A stretch of 64,000 nucleotides of DNA, taken from positions 75,723 to 139,722 of the forward strand of contig NZ_SWJE01000002.1 of assembly GCF_005144415.1 (NCBI RefSeq), in the 5' to 3' direction. The notes under the pieces are model-generated. The model was not told the origin of the DNA. It saw only the letters and a list, made by a program, of their open reading frames with translations, and did not search any database. Source of the stretch: Trinickia terrae. Its GTDB lineage: Bacteria > Pseudomonadota > Gammaproteobacteria > Burkholderiales > Burkholderiaceae. This document shows, one piece after another, positions 43,670 through 52,621 of this stretch; within the stretch, counting starts at the first letter, position 1; every line of letters starts with the position of its first letter. Position numbers and translations under genes: made by a program.

Positions 43670-44965
43670 TTACGCCATCTTGTACTGGTTGCGCGCTTCG
43701 GACGTCCGATACAGCACGAGCGCCGCAATCAGGCCGCAGACCGCCGCCACGCCCATCCAGATCCCTGGCGCGGCCTTGTTGCCCGTAGCGTGAATCAGGT
43801 AGGTGGAAATGGCCGGCGTAAAACCACCGATGGTCGTCGCTAGGCTGTACGCCAGCGAAAAGCCAGCCGTGCGCACATTCGACGGCATCACTTCCGTCAA
43901 AGCCACGACCATCGCGCCGTTATAGCTGCCGTACAAGAACGACAGCCACAGCTCGACCGCCAGCAGCCGGCCGAACGACGGATCGGCGACGAGCCACTGC
44001 ATGGCCGGATACGACGTGAGGATCGTGAGGACCGTGAACGTGATCAGCACCGGACGGCGCCCGATGCGATCCGACACCGCGCCCGCCACCGGCAGCCAGA
44101 CGAGGTTCGACAAGCCGATGCAGACGGTCACGACGAGCGTATCGATGGACGACAGCTTCAGCACCTCGCGGCCGAACGTCGGCGTGTACGCCGTGATCAG
44201 GTAGAACGACACGGTGGTCATGATCACCATGCCCATGCCGCCGAGCACGATGCCCCAGTTCGCGAGCATCGACCGGAACACCTCGCCGATGCTGGGGCGG
44301 TGCTTCTTCGCGAGGAACTCGTCGGTTTCCTTGAGCGAGCGGCGGATCAGGAACAGGAACGGCACGATCAGGCAGCCGATCAGGAACGGCACGCGCCAGC
44401 CCCAGGCGCCCATCTGGTCGGCGGGCAGGACCTGGCTCAGCACCACGCCGATCAGCGCGGCGAACACCACGGCGACCTGCTGGCTGCCCGACTGCCACGA
44501 GCAATAGAAGCCCTTGTTGCCCTTGGTCGCGATCTCCGACAGGTAGACCGACACGCCGCCGAGCTCCACGCCCGCCGAGAAGCCCTGCAGAAGCCGGCCG
44601 AGGAGCACCAGCACCGGCGCGGCATAGCCGATCGTCGCGTAGCCGGGGATGGCCGCGACCGCCAGCGTGCCGATCGCCATCAGCAAGAGCGTGAGGATCA
44701 GGCCCTTGCGGCGGCCGTGACGGTCGATGTATGCGCCGAGCACGAGCGCCCCGAGCGGCCGCATCATGAAGCCCGCGCCGAACACCGAGAGCGCCAGCAT
44801 CAGCGAGACGAAGCCGTCGCCGGCCGGGAAATAGGTCTTGGCGATCGCGGACGCGTAATAGCCATAGACCATGAAGTCGTACATTTCCAGGAAGTTGCCG
44901 CTGACGACGCGAAACACTGTCCTGACCTTGGATTCGTTGGGGGATGCGTGGGACGCGGTAGACAT
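43670..44965 (-). CDS. MFS transporter, metabolite:H+ symporter (citrate/tricarballylate-like)
   Basis: This 431-residue, 12-helix transporter belongs to the MHS subfamily. It carries the family loop signature [12 protein letters not shown] between TM2 and TM3 and a repeat of it, VSDRIGRRP, in the second half. [23 protein letters not shown] and [20 protein letters not shown] resemble citrate-proton symporters (CitA/TcuC). The exact substrate is unproven. The start [13 protein letters not shown] is chosen because the longer frame extends over the divergent intergenic region. It is divergent from the acetyltransferase gene. Confidence 0.88.
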   Translation of the reverse strand: MSTASHASPNESKVRTVFRVVSGNFLEMYDFMVYGYYASAIAKTYFPAGDGFVSLMLALSVFGAGFMMRPLGALVLGAYIDRHGRRKGLILTLLLMAIGTLAVAAIPGYATIGYAAPVLVLLGRLLQGFSAGVELGGVSVYLSEIATKGNKGFYCSWQSGSQQVAVVFAALIGVVLSQVLPADQMGAWGWRVPFLIGCLIVPFLFLIRRSLKETDEFLAKKHRPSIGEVFRSMLANWGIVLGGMGMVIMTTVSFYLITAYTPTFGREVLKLSSIDTLVVTVCIGLSNLVWLPVAGAVSDRIGRRPVLITFTVLTILTSYPAMQWLVADPSFGRLLAVELWLSFLYGSYNGAMVVALTEVMPSNVRTAGFSLAYSLATTIGGFTPAISTYLIHATGNKAAPGIWMGVAAVCGLIAALVLYRTSEARNQYKMA

Positions 44966-45245
44966 GAGCTTCTCGATGAAACGGCTTGCCGGAACGCCAG
45001 GCAAGCGGCAGTTGACACGTTGCCGGCTCGGCGCCGGCGGCCCGCGCGAAGGGAGCGCCATTTTGACGCGCCCGATTTGCGACGGAAAGAAAGCGATGCG
45101 CCGGAACCGGGCCGAGTCCCTAGTCATCGCCGGCCGCAATATTACTGTTAACGCCGATTTCGCGTACTTATCCGTTCGCCTAACGTCGGCAAGCAGCGAC
45201 GGCGCAGTAAACTGGCCGCATTCCAAACTCTTCCCCCCGCTGTCG

Positions 45246-45767
45246 ATGAATCCTCCCGCGTCGATCACGCTGCGTCACGCGAACCCCGCCGATGCGGGCC
45301 TCTTGGCCACCATCCACGCGGCAAGCTGGCAGGCGACCTACCGCGGCATCCTGCCCGACGAATTCCTGGACGACGAAGTTTCCATCGAGCGCGCCGCGTT
45401 CTGGCACGCGCGCATGAACGCACCCGACGACGGCCGGCGGCTCGTGCTGATCGCCGAGCTCGCGAGCGAGGCAGTGGGCTTCGTCTGTGTCGAGCGGCCG
45501 ATCGGGTCAGCCTGGGGGGCGCTGCTCGACAACCTCCACGCGCTGCCGCAATACCAGCGGATCGGCGTCGGCAAGCTGCTTATCGGCGCCGCGCAGGATT
45601 GGGCGCGCGCATGCGGCGAAACGCAAATCCATCTGTACGTGCTCGAAGGCAACACTGCCGCGATTGCGTTCTACGAGCGCCAGGGCTGGCAACCGGCGGG
45701 CAAGGAGCCGGACCACATGGGCGGCATCGACGTGACCGCGCTGCGCTACGCGTACCGGCTGAACTGA
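45246..45767 (+). CDS. GNAT family N-acetyltransferase
   Basis: This 173-residue acetyl-CoA-dependent acetyltransferase starts at [13 protein letters not shown]. Motif A for CoA binding is [17 protein letters not shown], and the C-terminal [18 protein letters not shown] is typical of GNAT proteins. The substrate is unknown. The 375-base upstream extension of the frame overlaps the divergent MFS gene and is rejected. A hairpin at 45776-45793 follows. Confidence 0.88.
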   Translation: MNPPASITLRHANPADAGLLATIHAASWQATYRGILPDEFLDDEVSIERAAFWHARMNAPDDGRRLVLIAELASEAVGFVCVERPIGSAWGALLDNLHALPQYQRIGVGKLLIGAAQDWARACGETQIHLYVLEGNTAAIAFYERQGWQPAGKEPDHMGGIDVTALRYAYRLN

Positions 45768-45775
45768 GCCATGCC

Positions 45776-45793
45776 AATGGGCCGCCGCCCATT
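45776..45793 (+). terminator. Hairpin after the acetyltransferase gene
   Basis: AATGGGC and GCCCATT pair around CGCC, followed by TCTCC. The stem is good but the T run is poor, so this is a weak terminator candidate. Confidence 0.45.
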
Positions 45794-46037
45794 TCTCCGC
45801 AATTCACCTAAAAGGTCTGCATGAGCGCGCCTGAAAAATCCACATGGCGCGGCTGTCTCCCGCGAGTCGGCTAAAAACAAATCAGCTTTTTTAGGACAAG
45901 TCTGATCGTCAGACGGAAAGCCAACGAGCATCATCGGGTGCACCTCGCGGAATTCCTTGATCAGGCATCTCCGAATGCCTGCCTCGAAATCTCCGTATCC
46001 CCAATTTGCTGTTTTGCCACCGCTGAAAAGACATCCG

Positions 46038-47033
46038 ATGACGACCATACCTCGCGCGGCCGTTCGAGGCGCGCTCGCACTGCCGAGAATGCGGCCCCTG
46101 GGCGATCCCACCCTGTCGTTTGGCGGCGAATGGCGCTTTTCGCTGCCTCAGGTCGATATTCGAGCTGACCTCATTGCGCTATATGCTGCGGTCCTCGACA
46201 CCTTCTGCGTAAATCGCTGGCGCGACCCCGCCAGGCAGGCGCCGCAGCGTCCGCGCGCCCCGGAGCTGTCGCCGGCGCCGGTCGCCGGAGCGCCGCAAGC
46301 CGCGCCCGCTGCTGCGCCGCCCTCGCCGGTCCGGCCGATCGCCGCAGTCATCCGTTCGACCCCGCGCGATCGCAAGATCGCCGGGGTCTGCGCACTGGCC
46401 GGTGCCGCCGCGCTCTCGTGGATCGTGCTCAGCAACCTGCCGCCGAGCTTCTCGGAGCAGCACGCATCGCGCGCCGCCAAAACGGCGGACAGCTCGGCCA
46501 CCGGCCTCGTCAAGCCGGCCGAACCGGCCGTTCAAGCCGCTGCGGCCAGCGCGCCTGCGCCGGGGAGCACGAACATGAGCGCGGGCACGAATGAGACGGC
46601 CCTTGCCGCAGCACGTGTCGAGCCGGAAGCGATGGCCGCGAGCTCGCCGGTCGCCGTGGCGGTCGCGACTGCGGCACAACCTCATCGGAGCGCCGGCCTT
46701 GACGAACATGTCCCGATGCCACGGCACGAAACCGAACCAGTCATGCGGGCCGACAATGTCGTCCGTCATCCGCCGGTTCCGGCCGCCGCGCAACATCGCG
46801 CCGAACAGCAAACGGCGCGCGCCGTAAGCCAGCCGGCAGCCGATGCCGCAACTGCACAGCCGGCAGTGCCCCAACTGCCGGCCGCCGCCGACACGGCTAC
46901 CGCCGCGGCCAAGCCCTCGGTCAATACCGGCGCGTACGCTGCGCAAGTGCCCGGCTATGCAAAGGACACGACCTGGGTCAATCACATGACGCAACGGCGC
47001 ATCACCGACATGCCGGATCAGTTCACCAAGTGA
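46038..47033 (+). CDS. Hypothetical Ala/Pro-rich single-pass membrane protein
   Basis: This 331-residue protein belongs to no family I recognise. The first ~55 residues look folded (LGDPTLSFGGEWRFSLPQVD; RADLIALYAAVLDTFCVNRW). A Pro-rich stretch follows, then one transmembrane helix (VCALAGAAALSWIVLSNLPP, about 140-160). The remainder is a long Ala/Pro/Thr-rich, probably extended region ending TWVNHMTQRRITDMPDQFTK. The layout suggests a cytoplasmic head, one membrane pass and a periplasmic stalk. A strong terminator follows. The upstream 270 bases are AT-richer and hold a GTCTGA-TCG-TCAGAC hairpin near 45900. Confidence 0.72.
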   Translation: MTTIPRAAVRGALALPRMRPLGDPTLSFGGEWRFSLPQVDIRADLIALYAAVLDTFCVNRWRDPARQAPQRPRAPELSPAPVAGAPQAAPAAAPPSPVRPIAAVIRSTPRDRKIAGVCALAGAAALSWIVLSNLPPSFSEQHASRAAKTADSSATGLVKPAEPAVQAAAASAPAPGSTNMSAGTNETALAAARVEPEAMAASSPVAVAVATAAQPHRSAGLDEHVPMPRHETEPVMRADNVVRHPPVPAAAQHRAEQQTARAVSQPAADAATAQPAVPQLPAAADTATAAAKPSVNTGAYAAQVPGYAKDTTWVNHMTQRRITDMPDQFTK

Positions 47034-47063
47034 TTCGGGCGCCGAAGCCCGGCGTCAAATGCG

Positions 47064-47099
47064 AAACGGCTCGACCACATGGTCGAGCCGTTTTCTTTT
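47064..47099 (+). terminator. Rho-independent terminator after the Ala/Pro-rich gene
   Basis: AAACGGCTCGACCA and TGGTCGAGCCGTTT form a 14-bp near-perfect stem followed by TCTTTT. The adenines on the 5' side let it also work for the convergent amidotransferase-like gene. Confidence 0.92.
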
Positions 47100-47129
47100 G
47101 CAGCGAGGGTCCGGGCAGCCGGACAACCG

Positions 47130-48350
47130 CTAGAAGCGCGTCTCCCGCGCGACGCGCAGGAACGTATCGAGCAGCGGCGTGCAGTCGAGCAACTCCGGCC
47201 CGCCCGCGCGATGAAACTCGGGGTGCCACTGCACGCCCACCACGAACGGCGCGCGCCGGTAGCGAACCGCCTCGATGATGCCGTCCCCCGACGACACCGC
47301 CTCGATATTCAAATCGCGTCCCAACGTCCTCACGGCTTGGTGGTGGATCGAATTGACCACCGCCTCGCGCCGCCCCGGGAACATGCTGGCGAGCGTCGAG
47401 CCGTCGGGAAAGCGGATCGAATGGCGATGCTGGTCGTAATGCTCGTTGACGTGGATGCCGGCCATCGGCACGTCGGTCGCGATGTCCTGATAAAGCGTGC
47501 CGCCGAACGCCACGTTGATCAACTGGCAGCCGCGGCAAACGCCCAGCACCGGCTTGCCCGACTCGATGAACTCGTGCAGCAGCTCCAGCTCGTACATGTC
47601 GCGCACGCGGTCGCCGGGCCATTCGGGGCGGTGCGAGGTCTCCGCGTAGGACTGCGGCGAGACGTCAGCGCCACCCTGCAGCAGCAGGCCGTCGAGATGC
47701 TTCGCATAGTCGCGCAGACGAATGTTGCTCGGGTGCAGCATCCCCTGGTGGCCGACCGTCGGAATCATGAAGACGAGCACGTCGCGCGACATGACCCAAT
47801 GCGCGATCGATTCCTCCAAATATTGCAGCGTCTTGCCGCGCAGACCCTTCGCGCCGGGCTCCGGGTGGAAGATCCGCGCCGAGACGCCGATACGCAGTGT
47901 GCGCTGCGTGATGCGCTGGCCGGCCCGGTCGAAGAGGCGCCGCGCGCGCGCCGCGACGGTGCGGCCCAGCACCGACCATGCGGAGTCGCTCTGCCTCAGG
48001 TAGGCGGGCGGCGCGGTAGGCACCGCCCCTGGTGGCGGCGGACGCGATGTCTCGAAATCGGGCTGCGCGCCGAAGCCGGGCGGCACCGACGACCCGCGGG
48101 CTGACGCGGACGACGGCGTCTGGTCCGCCGGTTCGGCCGGCACGGGCTTCTCCGCCACCGCGGCGGCGGCCTGCGCGGACTCCGCCGCCGTGGCGTGGCC
48201 GGGCATATCGGTGGCGGCTCGCGTCGCCGGATCCGCAGACGGCGGCACGCTCGCGGCGTGCTGCGAGCCGGAATTCGACGCTTGGGATTGACCGGTTGAA
48301 GAGGAAGCGGGGCCGGGATTGCCGGCGTTGGGCGGCGTGTTTTCGCTCAT
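47130..48350 (-). CDS. Gamma-glutamyl-gamma-aminobutyrate hydrolase family protein (peptidase C26)
   Basis: This is a class I glutamine-amidotransferase-fold hydrolase related to PuuD, which cleaves gamma-glutamyl-GABA in putrescine breakdown. It has 406 residues, far longer than PuuD (about 254). Residues 1 to about 115 are low-complexity Ala/Pro/Ser, and the catalytic domain starts near 150. The nucleophile Cys lies in LGVCRGCQLINVAFGG and the His/Glu in VQWHPEF. The start MSENTPPNAG has no strong alternative, although a start inside the low-complexity region cannot be excluded. No puu genes are adjacent. Confidence 0.85.
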   Translation of the reverse strand: MSENTPPNAGNPGPASSSTGQSQASNSGSQHAASVPPSADPATRAATDMPGHATAAESAQAAAAVAEKPVPAEPADQTPSSASARGSSVPPGFGAQPDFETSRPPPPGAVPTAPPAYLRQSDSAWSVLGRTVAARARRLFDRAGQRITQRTLRIGVSARIFHPEPGAKGLRGKTLQYLEESIAHWVMSRDVLVFMIPTVGHQGMLHPSNIRLRDYAKHLDGLLLQGGADVSPQSYAETSHRPEWPGDRVRDMYELELLHEFIESGKPVLGVCRGCQLINVAFGGTLYQDIATDVPMAGIHVNEHYDQHRHSIRFPDGSTLASMFPGRREAVVNSIHHQAVRTLGRDLNIEAVSSGDGIIEAVRYRRAPFVVGVQWHPEFHRAGGPELLDCTPLLDTFLRVARETRF

Positions 48351-48644
48351 GACGTTGTGACAGGCGCGTCTGGCACGCGAACGGTGGTAACCGTCTCATT
48401 ATCCGCCAGCGAGCGTGGCGGCAGCAAACGCGTCATGGCACACGCGCCACGCCATCTCGATAGCGGAAACCTCGCCGCCCTGCCGCGAAGCCTTCGCTCT
48501 ACAATGCCTGCGACACTCGCCGGACATTCTTTCGCGCCGTTTGCGCGCGCTCGGCACCGCCAGGCATCGCCGCGATTCGCCACCGACGCGTCGCCTCGCG
48601 CGGCCCTCTCTCAACCGCCCCGACTCCGAGCCAACCTCGCCACC

Positions 48645-50024
48645 ATGCCAGCCGAATTCACTCCCTTTCCGCCGCTCGCCCAGCTCGCCGCCGATCTCGC
48701 CACAGGCAAGACCACCAGCCGCGCGCTCGTCGACGCGGCGCTCGAGCGCATCGCCGCCCCCTCGGGCCAAGGCTCGACCGTCTTTCTCGAAGTCGACGCC
48801 GACAGCGCCCGCGCCGCCGCCGACGCCCACGACCGCCTGCGCGCCGCCGGCACGGTACTGTCGCCGCTCGCGGGCATCCCGGTATCGGTGAAGGACCTGT
48901 TCGACATCGAAGGCCAAGTCACGCGCGCCGGCTCTCTCGCGCTGGCAGGCGCCGCCCCGGCCGCCGCCGACGCCGTCGCCGTCGCGCGGCTCAAGCGCGC
49001 GGGCGCCGTGATCGTCGGGCGCACCAACATGAGCGAGTTCGCGTTCTCCGGGCTCGGCCTCAATCCGCACTACGGCACGCCGCTCTCGCCGTACCGGCGC
49101 GGCGTGGCGGGCGAAGAGCGGATTGCGGGCGGCTCGTCGTCGGGCGCGGCGGCGTCGGTGGCCGACGGCATGGCCGCGGTGGCGCTGGCCACCGACACCG
49201 GCGGCTCGATCCGCATCCCTGCCGCGCTGTGCGGCCTGACGGGCTTCAAGCCGACAGCGGACCGCATCCCGCGGCAAGGCGGCGTGCCGCTCTCGGGCAC
49301 GCTCGATTCGTTCGGGCCGATCGGCGTCTCGGTGGCCTGCTGCGCGCTCGTCGACCGCCTGCTCGCCGGGCTGGAGCCGCGCGTGCCGGCGCGGCGGCCG
49401 CTCGAAGGCGTGCGCCTCGGCGTGCTGAGCCACTATGTGACCGACGACGTGGAGCCGCCGGTAGCCGCCGCCGTCGACGCAGCGCTCAAGCACCTCGAAG
49501 CCGCCGGAGCGATCGTCTACGAGGTGCGCTTCGCGCCGCTCGAGCGCTGGCACGACATCAACCGCATCGGCTTTTCGTCGATGGAAGCGTACGCGTGGCA
49601 CCGGCCGCTGCTCGAGAAGCACCGCGACAACTACGATCCGCGCGTGCTCGCGCGCATCCTGAAGGGCGAAACGGCGCGCGCCGCCGACTATCTGGACCTG
49701 CTGGCCGAGCGCGCGGCGATCATCGAGGCCGCCGCGCACACGCTGTGGCAGCGCTTCGACGCGATCGTCGCGCCCACGGTGCCGATCGCGCCCCCGCGCC
49801 TGGCCGACCTCGAGCACGACGACGAAGCGTTCGGGCGCGCCAACGCGCTCGTCCTGCGCAATCCGAGCGTCTTCAACTTTTTGAACGCCTGCTCGCTGTC
49901 GCTGCCCTGCCATCCGCGCGGCGACGCGCCGGTCGGCCTCATGCTGGCAGCCGCGCCGCACGCGGACGACGCCCTCATCGGCATCGGCCTCGCCGCGGAG
50001 CGGGTTCTGGCCCCGCTTCGCTGA
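48645..50024 (+). CDS. Amidase
   Basis: This amidase-signature family hydrolase has 459 residues from MPAEFTPFPPLAQL. The catalytic triad is Lys83 (SVKDLFDIEG), a cis-Ser in GGSSSGAAA (about 164-166) and nucleophile Ser188 in TDTGGSIRIPAALCG. It resembles GatA-like and AtzF-type amidases, but with no gatB/gatC nearby it is a stand-alone amidase of unknown substrate. The longer frame reaching back to 48357 covers non-conserved sequence and is rejected. Confidence 0.88.
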   Translation: MPAEFTPFPPLAQLAADLATGKTTSRALVDAALERIAAPSGQGSTVFLEVDADSARAAADAHDRLRAAGTVLSPLAGIPVSVKDLFDIEGQVTRAGSLALAGAAPAAADAVAVARLKRAGAVIVGRTNMSEFAFSGLGLNPHYGTPLSPYRRGVAGEERIAGGSSSGAAASVADGMAAVALATDTGGSIRIPAALCGLTGFKPTADRIPRQGGVPLSGTLDSFGPIGVSVACCALVDRLLAGLEPRVPARRPLEGVRLGVLSHYVTDDVEPPVAAAVDAALKHLEAAGAIVYEVRFAPLERWHDINRIGFSSMEAYAWHRPLLEKHRDNYDPRVLARILKGETARAADYLDLLAERAAIIEAAAHTLWQRFDAIVAPTVPIAPPRLADLEHDDEAFGRANALVLRNPSVFNFLNACSLSLPCHPRGDAPVGLMLAAAPHADDALIGIGLAAERVLAPLR

Positions 50025-50165
50025 GCACCTCGAAGGCTTCCCGCACCGCCGGCGCGCGGGCGCGGGAGGCTGCACTTTGAGACGGTTTTGATCAAAAAAA
50101 CACCTGTTCGAAAAGCACACTAGAATCACGCGGTTAACACCTTTTCCGAGACCAACGTGCCTCTC

Positions 50166-50678
50166 ATGAACGACAACACCGCGTTGCTGCGCCGCGAGCG
50201 CCGCCTTCTCGTCCTGCTGGGCCTCGTCTGCCTGGGCCTTCTGGCCGGCGCGCTCTACATGCAGATCGTCGAGCACGAAGACCCCTGCACGCTGTGCATC
50301 ATCCAGCGCTACTTCTTCGCGCTGATCGCGGTCTTCTCGTTCCTCGGCGCGACGATGAAGGGCTGGCGCGGCGTCGCCGTGCTCGAGACGCTGGTCGCGG
50401 TGACCGCCGCGGCCGGCATCGCGGCTTCCGTGCGCCACGTCTATATCCAGCTGCACCCTGGCTTCAGCTGCGGCTTCGACGCGCTGCAGCCGGTCGTCGA
50501 CAGTCTCCCGCCCGCGCATTGGCTGCCGCTCGTGTTCAAGGTGGGCGGCCTGTGCGAGACCGTCTATCCGCCGATCTTCGGCATCCTCCTGCCCGGCTGG
50601 GCCCTGATCGCCTTCGTGGCGATGTTCGTGCCGGTCGTCGCGAGTCTCTGGCGCAATCGCGCGCGCCGCGCGCTGTAA
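50166..50678 (+). CDS. dsbB: Disulfide bond formation protein B
   Basis: DsbB re-oxidises DsbA and hands the electrons to ubiquinone. This 170-residue inner-membrane protein has four helices. The first periplasmic pair is Cys41/Cys44 (CTLC) and the second is Cys102 and Cys130 (FSCGFDAL ... GGLCET). The start is the ATG at 50166; a GTG three codons upstream is possible. A TAGAAT near 50122 could be the -10 box. Confidence 0.95.
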   Translation: MNDNTALLRRERRLLVLLGLVCLGLLAGALYMQIVEHEDPCTLCIIQRYFFALIAVFSFLGATMKGWRGVAVLETLVAVTAAAGIAASVRHVYIQLHPGFSCGFDALQPVVDSLPPAHWLPLVFKVGGLCETVYPPIFGILLPGWALIAFVAMFVPVVASLWRNRARRAL

Positions 50679-51030
50679 ATCCATCGGAGCGGCTTCCGGC
50701 CAGGCCAGGCCGGCCGGTTTCGCCTTCTCTGCGCGTAAACACCTAGCCTGCTTCCGCCTGCGCTCCGGCGCGGGCCGGTCTTCCCGCACTTTCGGGCGCC
50801 AGCCTTGCCGCGCGCGGCCGTCCACGATCTGCGTCATATCGCCGCGATGGTCCGCGCAACAAGTCGTCGAACTGTCATGGGCGGCTCCGAATAGCCCCCA
50901 TCACCATCGAGAAATATTTTCCAGATGTGACGGTGCTATCTTGAAACATGGATGGCGATCTACGTGCGCGGCCGGCGCTCCTGCGGCCCTGCGTAACGCG
51001 CGCCCGATCCGCAATGTCTCTGGATTGGCT
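50679..51030. other. Intergenic region dsbB-xdhA (352 bases)
   Basis: No gene is seen. The last ~150 bases presumably contain the xdhA promoter (a TATCTT near 50937 is a weak -10). A GC-rich direct repeat GGCCAGGCCAGGCCGGCCGG lies near 50698-50717. No clear operator was found. Confidence 0.5.
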
Positions 51031-52590
51031 ATGACAACGCAACCCATCCGCTTCTACCACCGCGGCGCCGTCCGCGAGGTCTCCGGCTTGCCCGCGACGC
51101 GCACCGTGCTGCAGCACCTGCGCGAAGACCTCTATTGCACCGGCACCAAGGAAGGCTGCGCCGAAGGCGATTGCGGCGCGTGCACGGTCGTCGTCGGCGA
51201 GCTCGACGCGAACGGCGGCCTCGCGCTGAAAGCGGTCAACGCGTGCATCCAGTTCCTGCCGACGCTCGACGGCCGGGCGCTCTTCACCGTCGAAGACCTG
51301 CGCGCGGCCGACGGCGCGCTGCATCCGGCGCAGCAGGCGATGGTCGATTGCCACGGCTCGCAATGCGGTTTCTGCACACCGGGCTTCGTGATGTCGATGT
51401 GGGCGCTCTACGAGAATCAGCCTGCCGGCGCCGGCCTGCCGACGCGCGACGAAATCAACACCGCACTCTCCGGCAACCTGTGCCGCTGCACCGGTTACCG
51501 GCCGATCGTCGATGCGGCGCAGAAGATGTTCGACTACCGGCAGTACCCGCGCGCGGCGTTCGATCGAGAGAAGGCCGTGCGGGCGCTGCAAGCGATCCGG
51601 CGCACCAGCACCTTCGCCTACCGCGCGCCTGATGCGCGTGGCGCCGCGTTCGGCACGCCGTCGTTCTGGGCGCCGCTCACGCTCGATGCGTTCGCCACGC
51701 TGCGCGCCGAGCACCCTCGCGCGCGGCTGCTCGCGGGCAGCACCGACGTCGGCCTGTGGGTGACGAAGCAGTTTCGCGAGCTCGGCGACATTCTCTACAT
51801 CGGCAACGTCGCCGAACTGAAAACGACCGCGCGCGACGGCGCGGCGCTCACGATCGGCGCCGCGGCCTCGCTCGAAGACGCCTACGCGGCGCTCGCCGCC
51901 GACTACCCCGAGCTCGCCGAGCTATGGATGCGTTTCGCGTCGCTGCCGATCCGCAACGCGGGCACGCTCGGCGGCAACGTCGCGAACGGCTCGCCGATCG
52001 GCGACGCGATGCCTGCGCTCATCGCGCTCGATGCGCAAGTCGTGCTGCGCCAAGGCCCAAACACGCGCACGCTGCCGCTCGACGCGTTCTACCTCGGCTA
52101 CCAGAAGACCGCGCTCGAGCCCGGCGAATTCGTCGCCGCGATTCGCGTGCCGCTTCCCTCCCCAAGTTTGCGCTTTCGCACCTACAAGGTGTCGAAGCGC
52201 TACGACCAGGATATCTCGGCCGTCTGCGCGGCCTTCGCGCTGCACGTGACGGATGGGCGGATCGCGTCGGCGCGCATCGCGTTCGGCGGCATGGCCGCGA
52301 CGCCCAAGCGCGCCGAGCATGCCGAGGCCGCGCTCGCCGGCTCTGCCTGGGACGATGCCGCCACCCGCCGCGCAATGGACGCGCTCGCGTCCGACTACCA
52401 GCCGCTCACCGACATGCGAGCATCGAGCGCATACCGGATGAAAGTCGCGCGCAACCTGCTGTGGCGCTTCCATCTGGAAACGCGTGAAGACGCGCCGCTT
52501 GCTCTTGCCGACGTGAACGCGTTCGCATTCGAAGCCCTCGATGCGAGTGCCGCCGGCGCAAGCCTTGCATGGGATCCGAGTAGGCGCTAA
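51031..52590 (+). CDS. xdhA: Xanthine dehydrogenase small subunit (FeS/FAD)
   Basis: XdhA carries the two [2Fe-2S] clusters and FAD of the XdhABC-type xanthine dehydrogenase. It has 519 residues. Plant-type FeS ligands are in GCAEGDCGACTVV and the second domain in QCGFCTPGFVMSMW and CRCTGYRPIVDA. The FAD domain starts near residue 205 (LAGSTDVGLWVTKQFREL; NAGTLGGNVANGSPIGDAMP). The last residues, AWDPSRR and the TAA stop, are encoded by a family A repeat, so the native C-terminus has probably been replaced. The start MTTQPIRFYHRG fits the family. Confidence 0.95.
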   Translation: MTTQPIRFYHRGAVREVSGLPATRTVLQHLREDLYCTGTKEGCAEGDCGACTVVVGELDANGGLALKAVNACIQFLPTLDGRALFTVEDLRAADGALHPAQQAMVDCHGSQCGFCTPGFVMSMWALYENQPAGAGLPTRDEINTALSGNLCRCTGYRPIVDAAQKMFDYRQYPRAAFDREKAVRALQAIRRTSTFAYRAPDARGAAFGTPSFWAPLTLDAFATLRAEHPRARLLAGSTDVGLWVTKQFRELGDILYIGNVAELKTTARDGAALTIGAAASLEDAYAALAADYPELAELWMRFASLPIRNAGTLGGNVANGSPIGDAMPALIALDAQVVLRQGPNTRTLPLDAFYLGYQKTALEPGEFVAAIRVPLPSPSLRFRTYKVSKRYDQDISAVCAAFALHVTDGRIASARIAFGGMAATPKRAEHAEAALAGSAWDDAATRRAMDALASDYQPLTDMRASSAYRMKVARNLLWRFHLETREDAPLALADVNAFAFEALDASAAGASLAWDPSRR

Positions 52591-52610
52591 AGCGCCAACT
52601 CGGATCGACA
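52562..52610 (+). repeat. Hairpin repeat family A, between xdhA and xdhB
   Basis: Arms GATCCGAGT (52573-52581) and ACTCGGATC (52598-52606) are perfectly paired; the core is GGCGCTAAAGCGCC; head CTTGCATGG; tail GATCGACA. The loop TAAA provides the xdhA stop codon, and the tail runs straight into the AAAGGAG ribosome binding site of xdhB. Confidence 0.9.
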
Positions 52611-52621
52611 AAGGAGCCTCG

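Noticed and set aside
48399-50837. 812-codon open frame antisense to the amidase gene and dsbB
   Set aside because: It spans two real plus-strand genes and their gap, has no domain signature and shows the composition of a shadow frame.
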